From assembly GCA_949987705.1 (NCBI GenBank), contig OX465283.1:3700207-3764206 (forward strand): a stretch of DNA of 64,000 bases, given 5' to 3'. This DNA is from Thereva unica. Lineage: Eukaryota; Arthropoda; Insecta; Diptera; Therevidae. Of this stretch, positions 42,498 to 52,339 are shown piece after piece. The position numbers and the translations under genes were made by a program. The notes beneath the pieces were generated by a model, which saw nothing but the letters and a program-made list of their open reading frames with translations, was not told where the DNA came from and searched no databases. Position 1 is the stretch's first letter, and the number at the start of each line of letters is the position of its first letter.

Positions 42498-42965
42498 GAT
42501 ATTCAATCGGATATTAAGGTTAAATTAATCCCACTTATTTTAATTCAGCGGCTAAAAGAGTCAAATCGTGGTTGTCTCGGTTATTAAAAGGTGCTAGTAT
42601 TTAAAGCAATTGGATATTCAGTTCAAATTAAACCCACTTATTCCAATTCAGCATCAAAAAAACCCCATTCGCTGTTATCGTTATCATTGCTAGATGCTAG
42701 TATTTAAGACTCTTTGATATTCAACACGAATTAGTCCCACTATTTCTATTCAGCGGCAAAAAAAGTCAAGTCCCCGTTGTCGTGGTTATTGGTAGGTGCT
42801 AGTATATAAGGCAATTTGATATTCAGCTCGAATTGATCCCCTTTTATTTCAATTCAGCGGCAAAAAAGTCCATTCGCCGTTGTCATGATCATAACTAAGG
42901 GCTAGTATTTAAAGCAGTCAGATATTCAGCCAAATTAATCCCACTGATTTCAATTCAGCAGTCGT
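42498..42965. repeat. 103-bp satellite (ATTCAGC family), about 4.5 units
   Basis: Units begin at 'gatattca' 42498 (approximate), 42613, 42716, 42818 and 42921 (periods 103, 102, 103 in the regular part). Each unit has 'gatattcag..cgaatta', 'atcccactta', 'ttcaattcagcggcaaaaaa', 'cgttgtcgtggttat' and 'gctagtatttaa'. Reverse complemented, the 'gccgctgaattgaaataaa' and 'gagctgaatatc' words equal the cores at 43458 and 54101, so the satellite belongs to the dispersed GCTGAAT family. Confidence 0.85.
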
Positions 42966-43439
42966 TCTTCCACTTCAATCATCAACAGGAAATTTTATAA
43001 TGGATTTATAAAAACCATTCTTCAAAATTTTACAAAATAGTCAAGCTGCAGTTACTTTGTACAAAGATACAAGAACGCCATCTAATGGAAACAATTCTAT
43101 TTAAAAAAGGCATAATATTTGTCTTTTTTTAAATTTAGACATACCGAAGTTGTACAAATGCTGAATCAATCTCATCAAAAAGCTTAACCTTTCATAATCA
43201 AATTATAAAAATAGAAGAAGTTGTTGAAATGCTGCAAAAGTTATTTATTTATTTTAAGGCACAAATATCGAAGTAAAATAAATGAAAGAAGCCAATATTA
43301 ATTTTCATTCAAGGTTAAGAAATGTACAGAAGCTCTTGTATTATTAATTAAATTTTAACTTTAACATTTGAGACTTATTCATACATAAATAAAGAGGATA
43401 AAAGTCTAAAATTAGTGAAAGTCTTAAAAAATGATAAAA

Positions 43440-43765
43440 ATATTTAATAAAAACGCCGCTGAATTGTAATAAACGGAGCTGAATACCATTAAGTATATAT
43501 AGGAAATGTATTTTAAAGTATTCCGCTCTATAAAATGTTCACTCAAAATAGTAAAGCCCTAACATTGTTTATAAATCTGCAAAATGTCATAGCAAAATTT
43601 GTTAATATATAATTCGAATGATGGAATACCTTCAAGATTCGAAACACGTTAATCAGTAAGTAAAATAGAGCTGCAATTAATTGTGGTAGTATACAATATT
43701 ATGAATTTTCTTAGAAAACAGCAGCTGAATTGCAATAAATGGAGCTGAATACAGCTGAATATTGA
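43440..43765. repeat. GCTGAAT-family repeats, plus orientation
   Basis: 'GCTGAATTGTAATAAACGG' followed by 'AGCTGAATA' at 43458-43485, and 'GCTGAATTGCAATAAATGG' plus 'AGCTGAATACAGCTGAAT' at 43723-43760, about 265 bp apart. Each is preceded by 'aaaac(g/a)(c)c(g/a)'. They point the opposite way to the 103-bp satellite. Confidence 0.7.
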
Positions 43766-45055
43766 GCCAGCATAGAATTTGAAGTATTACAGTTCTTTTC
43801 ACATCGACATATTTATAGCATTAGCCAGTGACCGCTCATATTGTTGAAATCTTATACTTGGACGAATATCAGAAGTATTAAAAATATCTTAACTTTTCAA
43901 TATCCTTCAAATAGATTTAAAGCCTTACCAACAAAACCATTGAATCTTACAAAATACCGCATTTAACTTTATTTAACTTTCTCAATTCCCAACAATGCCT
44001 CCTCACGCATCACAAACCAACCCGAAAAAAACTTTTTTTCACCCAATACATAACCGATAACTGATCATCTTTACTATAATATATTTTCATTCATTTACAC
44101 ACAAAAAAAGGGAGAAATTGCAAATCTTTTATTCTTTTTGGTAACCATGAAAATGTTGTAAAAGTTACCCAACCACAGAAAATCGTTTACTGAATCTCGT
44201 CCCTGTCCATGGACTGTTTTGCTCTCCCACATCCTTTAAAATGTGTTTTATCAACTACTAAGAAAACGAGTGCTTTTAAATTGCCCCTTTTGATAAAGTC
44301 TAGAATTTATGGTACATTATTTATGCCCCTTTTCATATAACAGCCGTATACTTTCCAGGAAGAATAGAAATTCTTTTGGAATTTTTTTCCTTTGAATAAA
44401 AAAAAATGAAGGAAGAAAAAAATACGAAGAAGCAAAAATCTATTAACTGAAGAGAGGACAACGACTTTTGTGCTGCTGTATCCCGAGCTCCTTTTCTTGA
44501 TAAAAAAATCAAGGGAAAATAGATAACATGTTATGAGTTAATGTAAATAGAATCGACCCGAAATATCTCAGTGTACGTGTGTAGGATCTATGCGCACAGG
44601 GAGGGACTGATGGACTGTGGAGCTATTCTTTTAAGGCAATTTAAATATTTTATGTTAAACCAAAGATTTCGCTTATGGCAGCTAACGATTTTCGGAGAAT
44701 CTACTTTGATATTTTGAAAATGAAAGAGGAGCACATGAATAGAAGAGGCTTTACAGGATGCCAGGTGGGATTCATTTAATATATTATCCAGAACCTTACA
44801 TAATGCACAAGATAACCTAGGAACTATCAGATGATGAAGACCGATGGAGATGAATAGAAAAGCTGACTTACATGTAGCCCTCGTATTCTAAAATATGCAT
44901 CAGCGATAACTATTTTAGAGTGGTTAAAGTGCGATCCCATCCTCCAAGATGACGTAGAAACTGCTAAAAATAATAGACTATTCCATCGAGTAGAGAAGGA
45001 AGAGGATCTGCCTGACAGACAACTCCGCTACGGAAAGTGATCTTCTCCCATTTCC
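43766..45055. other. AT-rich non-coding DNA
   Basis: No gene. Purine/A-rich tract at 44396-44450. Confidence 0.45.
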
Positions 45056-45059
45056 TTCA

Positions 45060-45310
45060 ACTTACCGCACCGCTTCACTGATATAAGACAAGAACGCTCC
45101 AGACCTTACCTCTATAAATGGGACATCGAATTCATTCCTAACCTATATCACCCTTCGTGATCCCTCAGTGCACGATCAGGATCAAACCGTTTGATCCATT
45201 TCTTAATATGCTAGGCGTCACATTAGCAAAGGATATGTAATGGCATAGCCACACATTCCAAATTGTCAAACAAGTATCTTGATATCTGGGATTTTGTGAG
45301 AAATGCAAAT
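45060..45310 (+). mobile_element. LINE-C relic
   Basis: Nucleotide words follow the 48.5-50.2 kb copy: 'cttcactgatataagacaag' (cf. 49412-49470), 'ccagaccttacctctataaa', 'atgctaggcgtcaca' (cf. 'atcctaggggtaac'), 'cacacattccaaattgtcaa' (cf. 49726) and 'gggattttgtgagaaatgca'. An internal deletion removes the FADD-to-thumb part. It abuts the 28-bp minisatellite. Confidence 0.65.
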
Positions 45311-45385
45311 TCTTTCTCTACTTTGTAGCTTGGGCTATAATGTATCAATAACTTCGGCGTCGCTTGAAATACTTTGCTGGAACTT

Positions 45386-45834
45386 TGATCCCACCACGGC
45401 CATCGTTTTTTCTGGATCCCACCGCTGCCACCCCTTTTGCTGGATCGTGCCGCTGCCCGCTTTGCTGAATCACACTGCTGACCCGCAATTGCTGGATCCC
45501 ACCGTCACCACCACTTTTATTAGATACTACCACTGGCACCGCTTTTGCTGTATCCCACCGCTGCTACTACTTGTGCTCGATCGCACCGCTGCCACCGCTT
45601 TTGCTGGATCCCACCGCTTCCACCACCTTTGCTGGATCGCATCGCTGCCCCGATTTTGCCGGATCGCACCGCTGCCACTAATTTTATTAGATCCTACCAC
45701 TGCCAACGCTATTGCTGGAACCCATCGCTGCCACCCCTTTTGCTGGATCCCACCCCTGCCATCACTTACTTTTTCTGGATCCCACCGGTGCCACAACTTT
45801 TCTTGATCCCACCGCTGTCACAACTTCAGCTTTG
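45386..45834. repeat. 28-bp minisatellite A, about 16 units
   Basis: Core GGATCCCACCGCTGCCACC plus a spacer of about nine bases (xCTTTTGCT). Unit anchors (the A of GGATC) fall at about 45416, 45444, 45496, 45524, 45552, 45580, 45608, 45636, 45663, 45691, 45719, 45747, 45779 and 45806. The step is therefore 28 with rare 27, 25 or 32. Units diverge (GGATCGCACC, AGATACTACC, GAATCACACT), so the array is old. Because 28 is not a multiple of 3, overlapping frames stay open by chance. Confidence 0.9.
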
Positions 45835-45839
45835 TCGAA

Positions 45840-46215
45840 AAGTCCGGTGCGATTAGTGCAAGGCAGCTGTTATAGCAACTTCGGAAGGTTAACATCCACT
45901 TGGAGCTCGGCGTCCGGTGAAGCATACTTCAAACGCTGCGGTCGTCTCAGGTGTCCAATCTAGTTCTGTAGCATTGTTTTTCTTGTTCCCGGGAATCATT
46001 TCCCGGAGGATGATTTGGTTTACAGCGTGCGGTAAAAACCTTTGGTAGAACGCAATAAGAACGAGAAATTGTCTCAGGTCCTCTGCCAACTCGAAGCTCG
46101 TATTTCTTTACGGGGGCGACCAGATACTTCACTTCTTGTTATCCCTACTGGCACTTAGACTCATTAATGGTTAGGCCATGTTTTCCAAAGATAGTAGAGA
46201 CTTTGCGTAGGTATT
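45840..46215 (-). mobile_element. Ty3/gypsy LTR-retrotransposon RT-RNase H fragment
   Basis: Minus-strand words: 'FGKHGLTINESKC' (RT thumb; L..G..in..KC.F), 'VKYLVAPVKKYE' (fLGh.vs..Gi region), 'DLRQFLVLIAFYQRFLPHAV' (elr.FLGl.nFYRRFiP..a), 'ELDWTPETTAAFE' (W....aF..lK) and 'EVAITAALH' (start of RNase H, vaigavL). These are the successive landmarks of Ty3/gypsy pol and especially clear at 45889-46132. Frameshifts and a missing catalytic YxDD segment show that it is dead. It lies right beside the 28-bp minisatellite, whose minus orientation has a PBS-like core. Confidence 0.8.
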
Positions 46216-46465
46216 CTATCTAGAAGTTTCTGCGTTTCAGCCCTGTGAGTTGTCCCTCTTGTCTTCTATTCTCCCGCGTGACCTTCCTACGCCATTACGT
46301 CCCATAGATGTATCAGCTATCCAGCTGCTATTTCTACTGGAATTTGTTTGCTTTTACAAACCTTTTACACCCTGTACCTCCCATTGCTTAAAACATCACT
46401 TCCACTTTTCTCCCCATTTGGACTATTTCTGTTTATTGTACTGCGCTCCAAAAACCTAGGGTACT
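46216..46465. other. Unclassified DNA between two retroelement fragments
   Basis: Pyrimidine-rich; short frames only. Possibly more gypsy pol, but not recognisable. Confidence 0.3.
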
Positions 46466-46469
46466 AGGA

Positions 46470-46665
46470 AAGGACATGCTCAGGACTTTGGTATGAGTCT
46501 ACGGTTCTATTGGTCTTTGGGGACTCGTCCTATCTTTTCTCCTCCTTGCGTATTACGGGTTGTAAAACTCTTACCCTCCGCAGCCGGAATATCAATGGGG
46601 GTCATTTTTGCTACGATACATGCCGCTACATCGGACATAGTACGGTTTGCACAACATTCTTGATA
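46470..46665 (-). mobile_element. LINE-E post-RT C-terminal fragment
   Basis: On the minus strand: 'RTMSDVAACIVAKMTPIDIP', then 'AAEGKSFTTRNTQGGEKIGR'. This matches the YRTvS..A..viAg..PIdlla.Er...y segment that follows the RT of R1/LOA/Jockey LINEs. Only this block is clear. The preceding 'QR...G..RAYRT' helix is shifted. Confidence 0.65.
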
Positions 46666-48375
46666 GATACTTAGCTGGTACGCCGATTTTATTATGGTTC
46701 TACAGTAGAACTGAACTAACTTCTCCTGCTTCGTTATAGTGCAGGCTTACTTGCCCTCCTCTTTCGCGCGACCGTTCTCACACTTTTGGACTATTGGAAC
46801 TGAAACCAAATTCAAAGAAGAAAAAGAAAGGACTAGTCTATATTAAAACTATTAAAGAAGCAATCATTTTTTGGGGGAAGGACTTTCGTTCCTCTCGAAT
46901 GTCTGTCTTCAATTCAATTCCATTCGATCTGACAGAAAAGCGAAAACATTTTTACTTCTACCCTGTTATTCCCTACACTTCTGTTGTGGTTTGTGAAAAG
47001 TAAACTCAGCTCCTTAAAGTGGTATTCTTCGCTTGACTTTATAATGAATTAAGTGCATCCTGTTAATTTCTACTAATCAGCTTCAAACCTCTTAAAATAA
47101 ATCAATTAACTTTACGCTTTGTTATCCCAACACTTAAAAAAGAAAAGGCCCAGCCTAAATGGATTTTTTAATACCCTTGGAAACTCTCTCCTCGAGCATT
47201 AATCATCTTACTAGGTCCTTTTTATCAGTTTTTTTTTTGGGTTGAAATCCCGTTCACAAAACAAAAACAAAAACAAAAAAAAATCTCAAAATCCCAACTT
47301 TGGAAAGATTTCATTTTTTCACCGGCGCATAATTCAATGTAAACAAGATAAATAACCAAAATATTACGTGACTCAATTCGTTAGGTTACACCTTCGAAGA
47401 TGTTTCAATTTACTTTCCAGTCACGCATATTATTTGCGAAACGTGCTTAAGTACAGAAAGGACGAAATCCTTAGAGCAAAATTAAATGAGTTTACACGGA
47501 TTGTTTCTAGTTTTATGGATTTCAATTAATTAAAGCAAAGCGAAATGAGGCGGCGCTAATTAGAAATATATGAAAAATGTGATTGAAATATTTCATGAAT
47601 ATATTTTCGGCTGTTGTTGGTGTAATTTTAAATTTAATTTTTAATTTTAAATTTTCCCGTCGGCGATTACGCTTAATGGATTTTCATTAGATTGTAATTT
47701 TGTTGCGAAATCAATTTTAATAAAGATTGAAAAGTTTTGCGTTGTGTTTATTGAGATAGGACCAGGTCGAAAGAGGTCCTTTTTTGGGGTAGAATGGGAA
47801 GTGGATGATGCGTGTTGGAAAGACATTGTTTAAAATTTCTGAGACGAGGGGAATGCAATTTTAATTAAAATTGCTTGAATCGAGCACTTCCATGTTCGGC
47901 CCCAAAAAGGACAGGCATACAATTCAACCGCAAACGCAATTTCACAGGACATGGACATTTCAGGTTTTAATTAAACACTGTCGAGGGGATATTTGGCAGC
48001 AGTAAAGTTGTAATGAGACCTAGTTTCACATTGTTTTCCTTAACCTATACATGGGGTTTCATTTTCACAGGGGGGAAAAAAACAAGGAAAGTGTAAGGGT
48101 GTAAAACGGTTGATATGATAACAAATCCCAAATGATAATTAACAATATTCTTAATACTACAATATTTTTCTGAAACACTAAGGAAGAAAGAAAAGGCTTT
48201 TATTCCATCCGTTTCCATTCAATACTACCGCGGTAGAACTCTAGCTGTGGTGGGCGAACAGCAGAAGTATTCCTCGCTTATTGCACTTAGATACATAAAA
48301 TGGTACGATAAGGAGAAGGGAATCACTACAAAAAGAGACAGAAAAAAGGGTTGTTACTTGAGGGGGGTAATTAAG
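46666..48375. other. AT-rich non-coding DNA
   Basis: No gene or element recognised. (ACAAAA)n-like stretch at 47255-47286 and T/A homopolymers near 47230. Confidence 0.45.
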
Positions 48376-48383
48376 AAGATGCA

Positions 48384-48470
48384 AGACCTTGCCACTGCGT
48401 GAAATCGAATCACGAACCATAGATATTGGTAGTCAGCACTTTAACTTTCTAAGAGACTCAGCTTTCATTT
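48384..48470 (-). mobile_element. Degenerate tRNA-like SINE head
   Basis: The minus strand reads 'gagtctcttagaaagttaaa', 'gtgctgactaccaatatct', 'atggttcgtgattcgattt', with a B-box-like gattcgattt and an A-box-like ttagaaagtt. The spacing suits a tRNA-derived SINE of a third type. The rest is not identifiable, so confidence is low. Confidence 0.35.
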
Positions 48471-48504
48471 GATAATAGATTGAAAAGTAAGATTCTTAAC
48501 TCCA

Positions 48505-50281
48505 CTACAGGCAGTTCTGGCCCTTGGTAACTGCCATCAAGAAGAATTTTACTTCCTCCTCAACACCTCCTTTTATTCACAACAAGGAAGTGATAACAGA
48601 AAGCAAACCCAAGGCCGACCTATTAACTTCTCTGTTCGCCGCAAATTCTTCTTTACCCGATACTGCTATGTCAGACCCCACTCTCGAGAATACCACCCAC
48701 TCAATGGAGGGAGTTCACTTCAGGACTCGCGAGGTGTTTAGGTGTCTCAAAGAACTCGATGTCAATAAATCCACTGGCCCCGACAAAATCCCCCCTATGG
48801 TACTTAAAAAATGTGCCTCACCTTTGGCTAAAACCCCTGCGCAAATTTTTTGCCCTGTCTTACTTCTCCGGAGTGTATCCCGACTCTGGAAACTAGCTCA
48901 TGTTCAGCCAATCCCAAAAAAAGGTGAAGCCAGCGACCCCTTAAACTACCGCCCAATAGCAATTACTTCTGTTCTCTCCAAAATCATGGAGACAATAATC
49001 AATAAAAAGCTGATGAAATATCTAGAATCCAACCAAATTATACACGACAGGCAATACGGCTTCAGACCTAAAAGGTCTACTGGCGATCTGCTTGTGTGTT
49101 TAACCGAGCGTATCAACCAAAGCATTCACAGCTTTGGTGAGTCTAGCCTGGTTGCTCTAGATATATCAAAGGCTTTTGACAGAGTATGGCACCCAGCTCT
49201 GTTGAATAAACTCCAAGCTATTGGTATACACTTAGTTCTAAGGAACTGGATTAAGAGCTTTCTTTCAGGCCGTTCAATCATGGTAGTATTGGACAGCGTC
49301 GAATCCAACCCCCACGCCATTTCGGGCGGAGTTCCCCAGGGGTCAATTCTCTCACCCGCACTTTTTCAAATCTTCATTAATGATCTGCTCTCAATCCCCT
49401 CCAACCCACTTCACTGCTTCGCTGATGACGGTACTCTGAATTTCTCTTACTCCTTCGACAATATAAGACAAGCACGTGTCAGACCTTGTCTTTACCACCG
49501 TCAACTGATGTCGACTTCGATCAACCGGGATATCGAATCGATTCTTCGTTGGGGCGAAATGAACTGCGTCGAATTCAATGCCACAAAAACGCAGTACTGT
49601 CTGATCTCCAACAAAAATTGTACCGACCTTCCTCCTATCTCAGTGGATAAAGAGAATCTAACGGCTGACTCAACTCTTAACATCCTAGGGGTAACTTTAA
49701 CGGAGCATCTGCGATGGAATGATCACATATTCCAAATCGCCAAACAAGCCTCCCAATGCCTTGGATTTCTCAAGAGATGCAAGTTCCTCCTCCAGCCAGC
49801 CGCATTGGCTACAATATACAAATCCTACATTCGGCCGCGCCTCGAATACAACTCGTATATCTGGGCAGGCGCCCCGAAAACCACCTTGGCTTGTCTCGAC
49901 AAGGTGCAAAATCGCGCCCTCAAACTCATTGGCGATGGCCCCTTTCGCGCCTCCATAGACACCTTAAGCCACCGTAGGAATGAAGCTGCCCTCTCCATAC
50001 TTTATCGCTATTACCATGGCGACTGTTCCACTGAAATTCAGGACCTCCTGCCTGCACGGCCATACTTTTCCCGCAACACAAGACTAGCCCGCTCGGCTCA
50101 CCCCCATACCCTACAGCCCCCCCGTTCACGCACAATACGATTTAGAAGTTCGTTTATGAATAGAACAACTCGACTATGGAATAATCTCCCGTAGTCAGTA
50201 TTTCCGAACTCGTACAACACCTTAGAGTTCAAAGGTGAGGTTCATCGTCATTTTCTTCTACACCCTCCAAACCCCCTCTAA
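48505..50281 (+). mobile_element. LINE-C (Jockey/CR1-like), 5'-truncated, long ORF
   Basis: It starts inside the pre-RT segment ('FWPLVTAIKKNF', before the listed ATG) and covers the whole RT and C-terminal region. TAG at 50192-50194 closes the main frame, but the same frame continues for 28 family-like codons ('SVFPNSYNTLEFKGEVHRHF') to TAA at 50279-50281. The TAG therefore looks like a late nonsense mutation. The endonuclease and ORF1 are absent. The 3' end is near 50320 and A-rich sequence occurs at 50399-50411. Confidence 0.85.
48524..50194 (+). CDS. LINE-C reverse transcriptase ORF (556 codons, truncated element)
   Basis: RT of a Jockey/CR1-type LINE. 'NKSTGPDKIPPMVLKK' (residues 81-96), 'NYRPIAITSVLSKIMET' (141-157), 'QYGFRPKRST' (177-186), motif A 'LVALDISKAFDRVWH' (209-223), motif B 'GVPQGSILSPALF' (269-281), catalytic box FADD (299-302), thumb 'LNILGVTLTEHLRWNDHI', then 'YIRPRLEYNSYIWAG' and 'VQNRALKLIG'. 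The aspartates are intact. Residues about 103-121 are out of frame relative to the copy at 24.1/25.5 kb: an extra base in 'aaaacccctg' is compensated by a missing T in 'gactctgg', so the protein has a scrambled patch. The Met is internal, not a true start. It is the longest open frame in the window but probably a pseudogene. Confidence 0.85.
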   Translation: MVTAIKKNFTSSSTPPFIHNKEVITESKPKADLLTSLFAANSSLPDTAMSDPTLENTTHSMEGVHFRTREVFRCLKELDVNKSTGPDKIPPMVLKKCASPLAKTPAQIFCPVLLLRSVSRLWKLAHVQPIPKKGEASDPLNYRPIAITSVLSKIMETIINKKLMKYLESNQIIHDRQYGFRPKRSTGDLLVCLTERINQSIHSFGESSLVALDISKAFDRVWHPALLNKLQAIGIHLVLRNWIKSFLSGRSIMVVLDSVESNPHAISGGVPQGSILSPALFQIFINDLLSIPSNPLHCFADDGTLNFSYSFDNIRQARVRPCLYHRQLMSTSINRDIESILRWGEMNCVEFNATKTQYCLISNKNCTDLPPISVDKENLTADSTLNILGVTLTEHLRWNDHIFQIAKQASQCLGFLKRCKFLLQPAALATIYKSYIRPRLEYNSYIWAGAPKTTLACLDKVQNRALKLIGDGPFRASIDTLSHRRNEAALSILYRYYHGDCSTEIQDLLPARPYFSRNTRLARSAHPHTLQPPRSRTIRFRSSFMNRTTRLWNNLP

Positions 50282-50299
50282 CCATTCCTATTCTCCTCT

Positions 50300-50735
50300 A
50301 TTCTTCAAACCAAGCTTACTACTAGACATTGCACCATGAACTGAACGACATGACGGACTGGTAGTACAAAGGATGACACCTAAGCTTGGTTTTTTCATAT
50401 AAAAAAAAAAGCTTGATACAAGGGGAAAATTGAAAACCCCAAAGGACCATGTAAGGGGGTCAAATGGTAGTAACGGCCTCAGAGACCTTTGGTGATTCTG
50501 GTACACCAAAGGGACAAGTCCTGAGAAACGCCATCTGCGATCTAAGATCTTCCCGACCGAAGATATGCTACCGAATCCTACCTCCACCTCCATAAAAATG
50601 TTGACTTTACATTGGGTGACCCATGGATACTCTTGTCTATACAAGAGTAACAGACGTGGGAGGGTGAAGATCGAATGTTTCGCGCCTGCGGGTTGTGCGA
50701 CAGGCGTAAAAACCCACCCGGTCACGAATCCTCAA
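50300..50735. other. Unclassified DNA after LINE-C
   Basis: A minus frame (50288-50725) is open for 145 codons but has no family-like content. The region may be the 3' UTR of LINE-C plus part of another LINE. Confidence 0.35.
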
Positions 50736-50737
50736 GG

Positions 50738-50915
50738 CAGGCCTCGGACAGGACGGACCCAACGGCAACGACCCAGGCAACAAAATATGGATCCTGTGAT
50801 GGCTGACGCAGAGGCAATGCTCAATATTCGGAGCTGGAGAACTGATGAAAGGAATCGTCAAACTTGTATAAAAGTCCTAGAGGAGGTCAAGGCTCGGTTT
50901 GGGCTGTAGTGCTAT
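50738..50915 (+). mobile_element. LINE-F C-terminal tail, copy 2
   Basis: 'RPRTGRTQRQRPRQQ' is followed by 'MLNIRSWRTDERNRQT' and 'VLEEVKARFGL', then TAG (50906-50908). This mirrors 'LGIRNWKSLARNRTAWRE..LEEVKANNRL' at 7.6 kb and the common tail of arthropod endonuclease-RT LINEs. It is isolated, with no RT upstream. Confidence 0.55.
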
Positions 50916-51139
50916 TGGATGGATGGGAGGGAACATATAATGCTCATTTTGGGGGAGTCAGACAGATTTTGCGCTTTTATACTTTTACCACAGGAAATTC
51001 AAGGATAAAGCTACCAAATGCCGCGGACCATGTCAGTAACGGAGGATGCCGACGCCGCGAAACGGGTAGCTATCTCTAGTTATGGAGGCGACATTGGGTA
51101 GAGAAACGAGCGTGTACTTAGTTAGAGTACGTGGTTTTT

Positions 51140-51340
51140 GCAGACAGTCAAAAAGCAACTGGTCTAGCGCGCTGCATTTGATAAAAAACTGGATAGTGGT
51201 TGGCGATATTGTGGCGACTATCTTGGTTTAAATGCGATTACAGTACCGAATCGGTACCCCATACCGTTCATATACGTCCGAAGCATCTTAGAGCAGTTTT
51301 TTTTGGCAAAGACAGCAGAGGCAGTGATTTTAGTCTGTAT
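51140..51340 (+). mobile_element. Ty3/gypsy RT N-terminal fragment
   Basis: Plus-strand frames: 'SKSNWSSALHLIKN' (s.s.W.SPlhlV.KkdG), 'SGWRYCGDYLGLNAITVPN' (WRpCGDYR.LNa.TvpdrYP) and 'RYPIPFIY'. This is the first RT block of Ty3/gypsy pol, with the LNA-T-RYP signature largely intact and one frameshift inside. Downstream sequence ('LEQFFLAKTAEA') degrades before motif A. It may belong to the same or a related family as the fragment at 45840-46215, which covers a later part of pol. Confidence 0.75.
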
Positions 51341-52145
51341 TAAACTGACACTACTGTCTGCATGCGCACTTCAGGCATTGGTCTTACAGATGATCAGAAG
51401 TACCTTTTGTGATATAACCACTTTACTAGATTCGCTGCTTGAACAATGAAGAAGTTCATTATTTTAGATTTGAGTGTTAACAAACCAGAACGTATCGCGG
51501 AGCAGTCAAAGATAAAATGAAGGGCAGTCCCCTCGTCTTCCATAGTTAGCAATTTAGGACGCATTGCTCGAAAATCAACGCACCTCGTATCCTCACATCC
51601 ATTGTTTCGGCGTCTTTGTGAGTTAGTACAGAAATCACCTGTAGTTGATTAATCTAGACGCGGATTTCCGGCCTTCGGTATGTTCCACCATAGTCCGATT
51701 ATGTAGGGCCTTTTTTACCAATCTAGTGATTTTCGTAATAGCCAGTTCTTGACATTATAGCAACAGTGCTCTGTATAACCTGTTTTATTGTCTTAAAAGT
51801 TCCGATTATCCTGGACCAAACAAGGGGACTTGACTGAGAAGACCCATTTTATGAAGGCAGTATCAGAATAGTTTAGACTTCCGCCCACGGGACTTGATTG
51901 GTTTGTAGTGTATCCTCCGAGTACTATATCAGCAAGATAGTGATCAGAGTCGCAGGTGGCACGTTCGTACTGTTATCAGGCCCGAAAGATATTTGCGGTA
52001 TATTTGGGTGCTAGGTGGTATCTTTACTCGCAAGCCTGGCGTTCCTATGAAAGCTGAAAATGCTGGCATACTCCAGACCAGCTTTAATGTTCGAATCTAC
52101 CAAAATTGTTGTGCATCATACCTTGACCAGGCATAAGGTTGCCTT
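51341..52145. other. Unclassified DNA
   Basis: No domain recognised. Composition is similar to neighbouring retroelement remains. It ends at a minisatellite. Confidence 0.35.
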
Positions 52146-52150
52146 TTAGA

Positions 52151-52335
52151 ATACCAGCGGTGCCACCGCTTTTACTGGATCTCACCGCTGCCACCATTTT
52201 TTCTGGATTACACCACTTCCACCACGTTTGCTGGATCCCACGGCTGCCACCATTTCCGAAGGATCCCACTCCCGTCACCGGTTTTACTGGCTCCCACCGA
52301 TGTCACCGTTTTTTGGTGGATCCTACCGCTGCCAA
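52151..52335. repeat. 28-bp minisatellite B, about 7 units
   Basis: Same unit as the array at 45.4-45.8 kb. Anchors (the A of GGATC) are at 52179, 52207, 52235, 52263, 52291 (mutated) and 52320, step 28 with a final 29. Core variants are GGATCTCACC, GGATTACACC, GGATCCCACG and GGCTCCCACC. The last unit ends GGATCCTACCGCTGCC, the variant found at single LTR-end-like sites. Confidence 0.9.
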
Positions 52336-52339
52336 AGAA

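Noticed and set aside
42498..42965. CRISPR-like array (regular 103-bp spacing)
   Set aside because: The whole unit is repeated with gradual divergence rather than short identical repeats with unique spacers, and the genome is eukaryotic. It is a satellite.
45386..45834. CRISPR array with 28-bp repeats
   Set aside because: There are no unique spacers. Units are head to tail and diverged.
45303..45856. Open frames of 103-167 codons rich in His, Cys, Pro and Leu
   Set aside because: They are the three frames of the 28-bp minisatellite. A unit length not divisible by 3 gives similar peptides in all frames. It is not a gene.
50288..50725. 145-codon minus-strand frame
   Set aside because: No family-like content. 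It overlaps LINE-C 3' sequence and low-complexity A runs.
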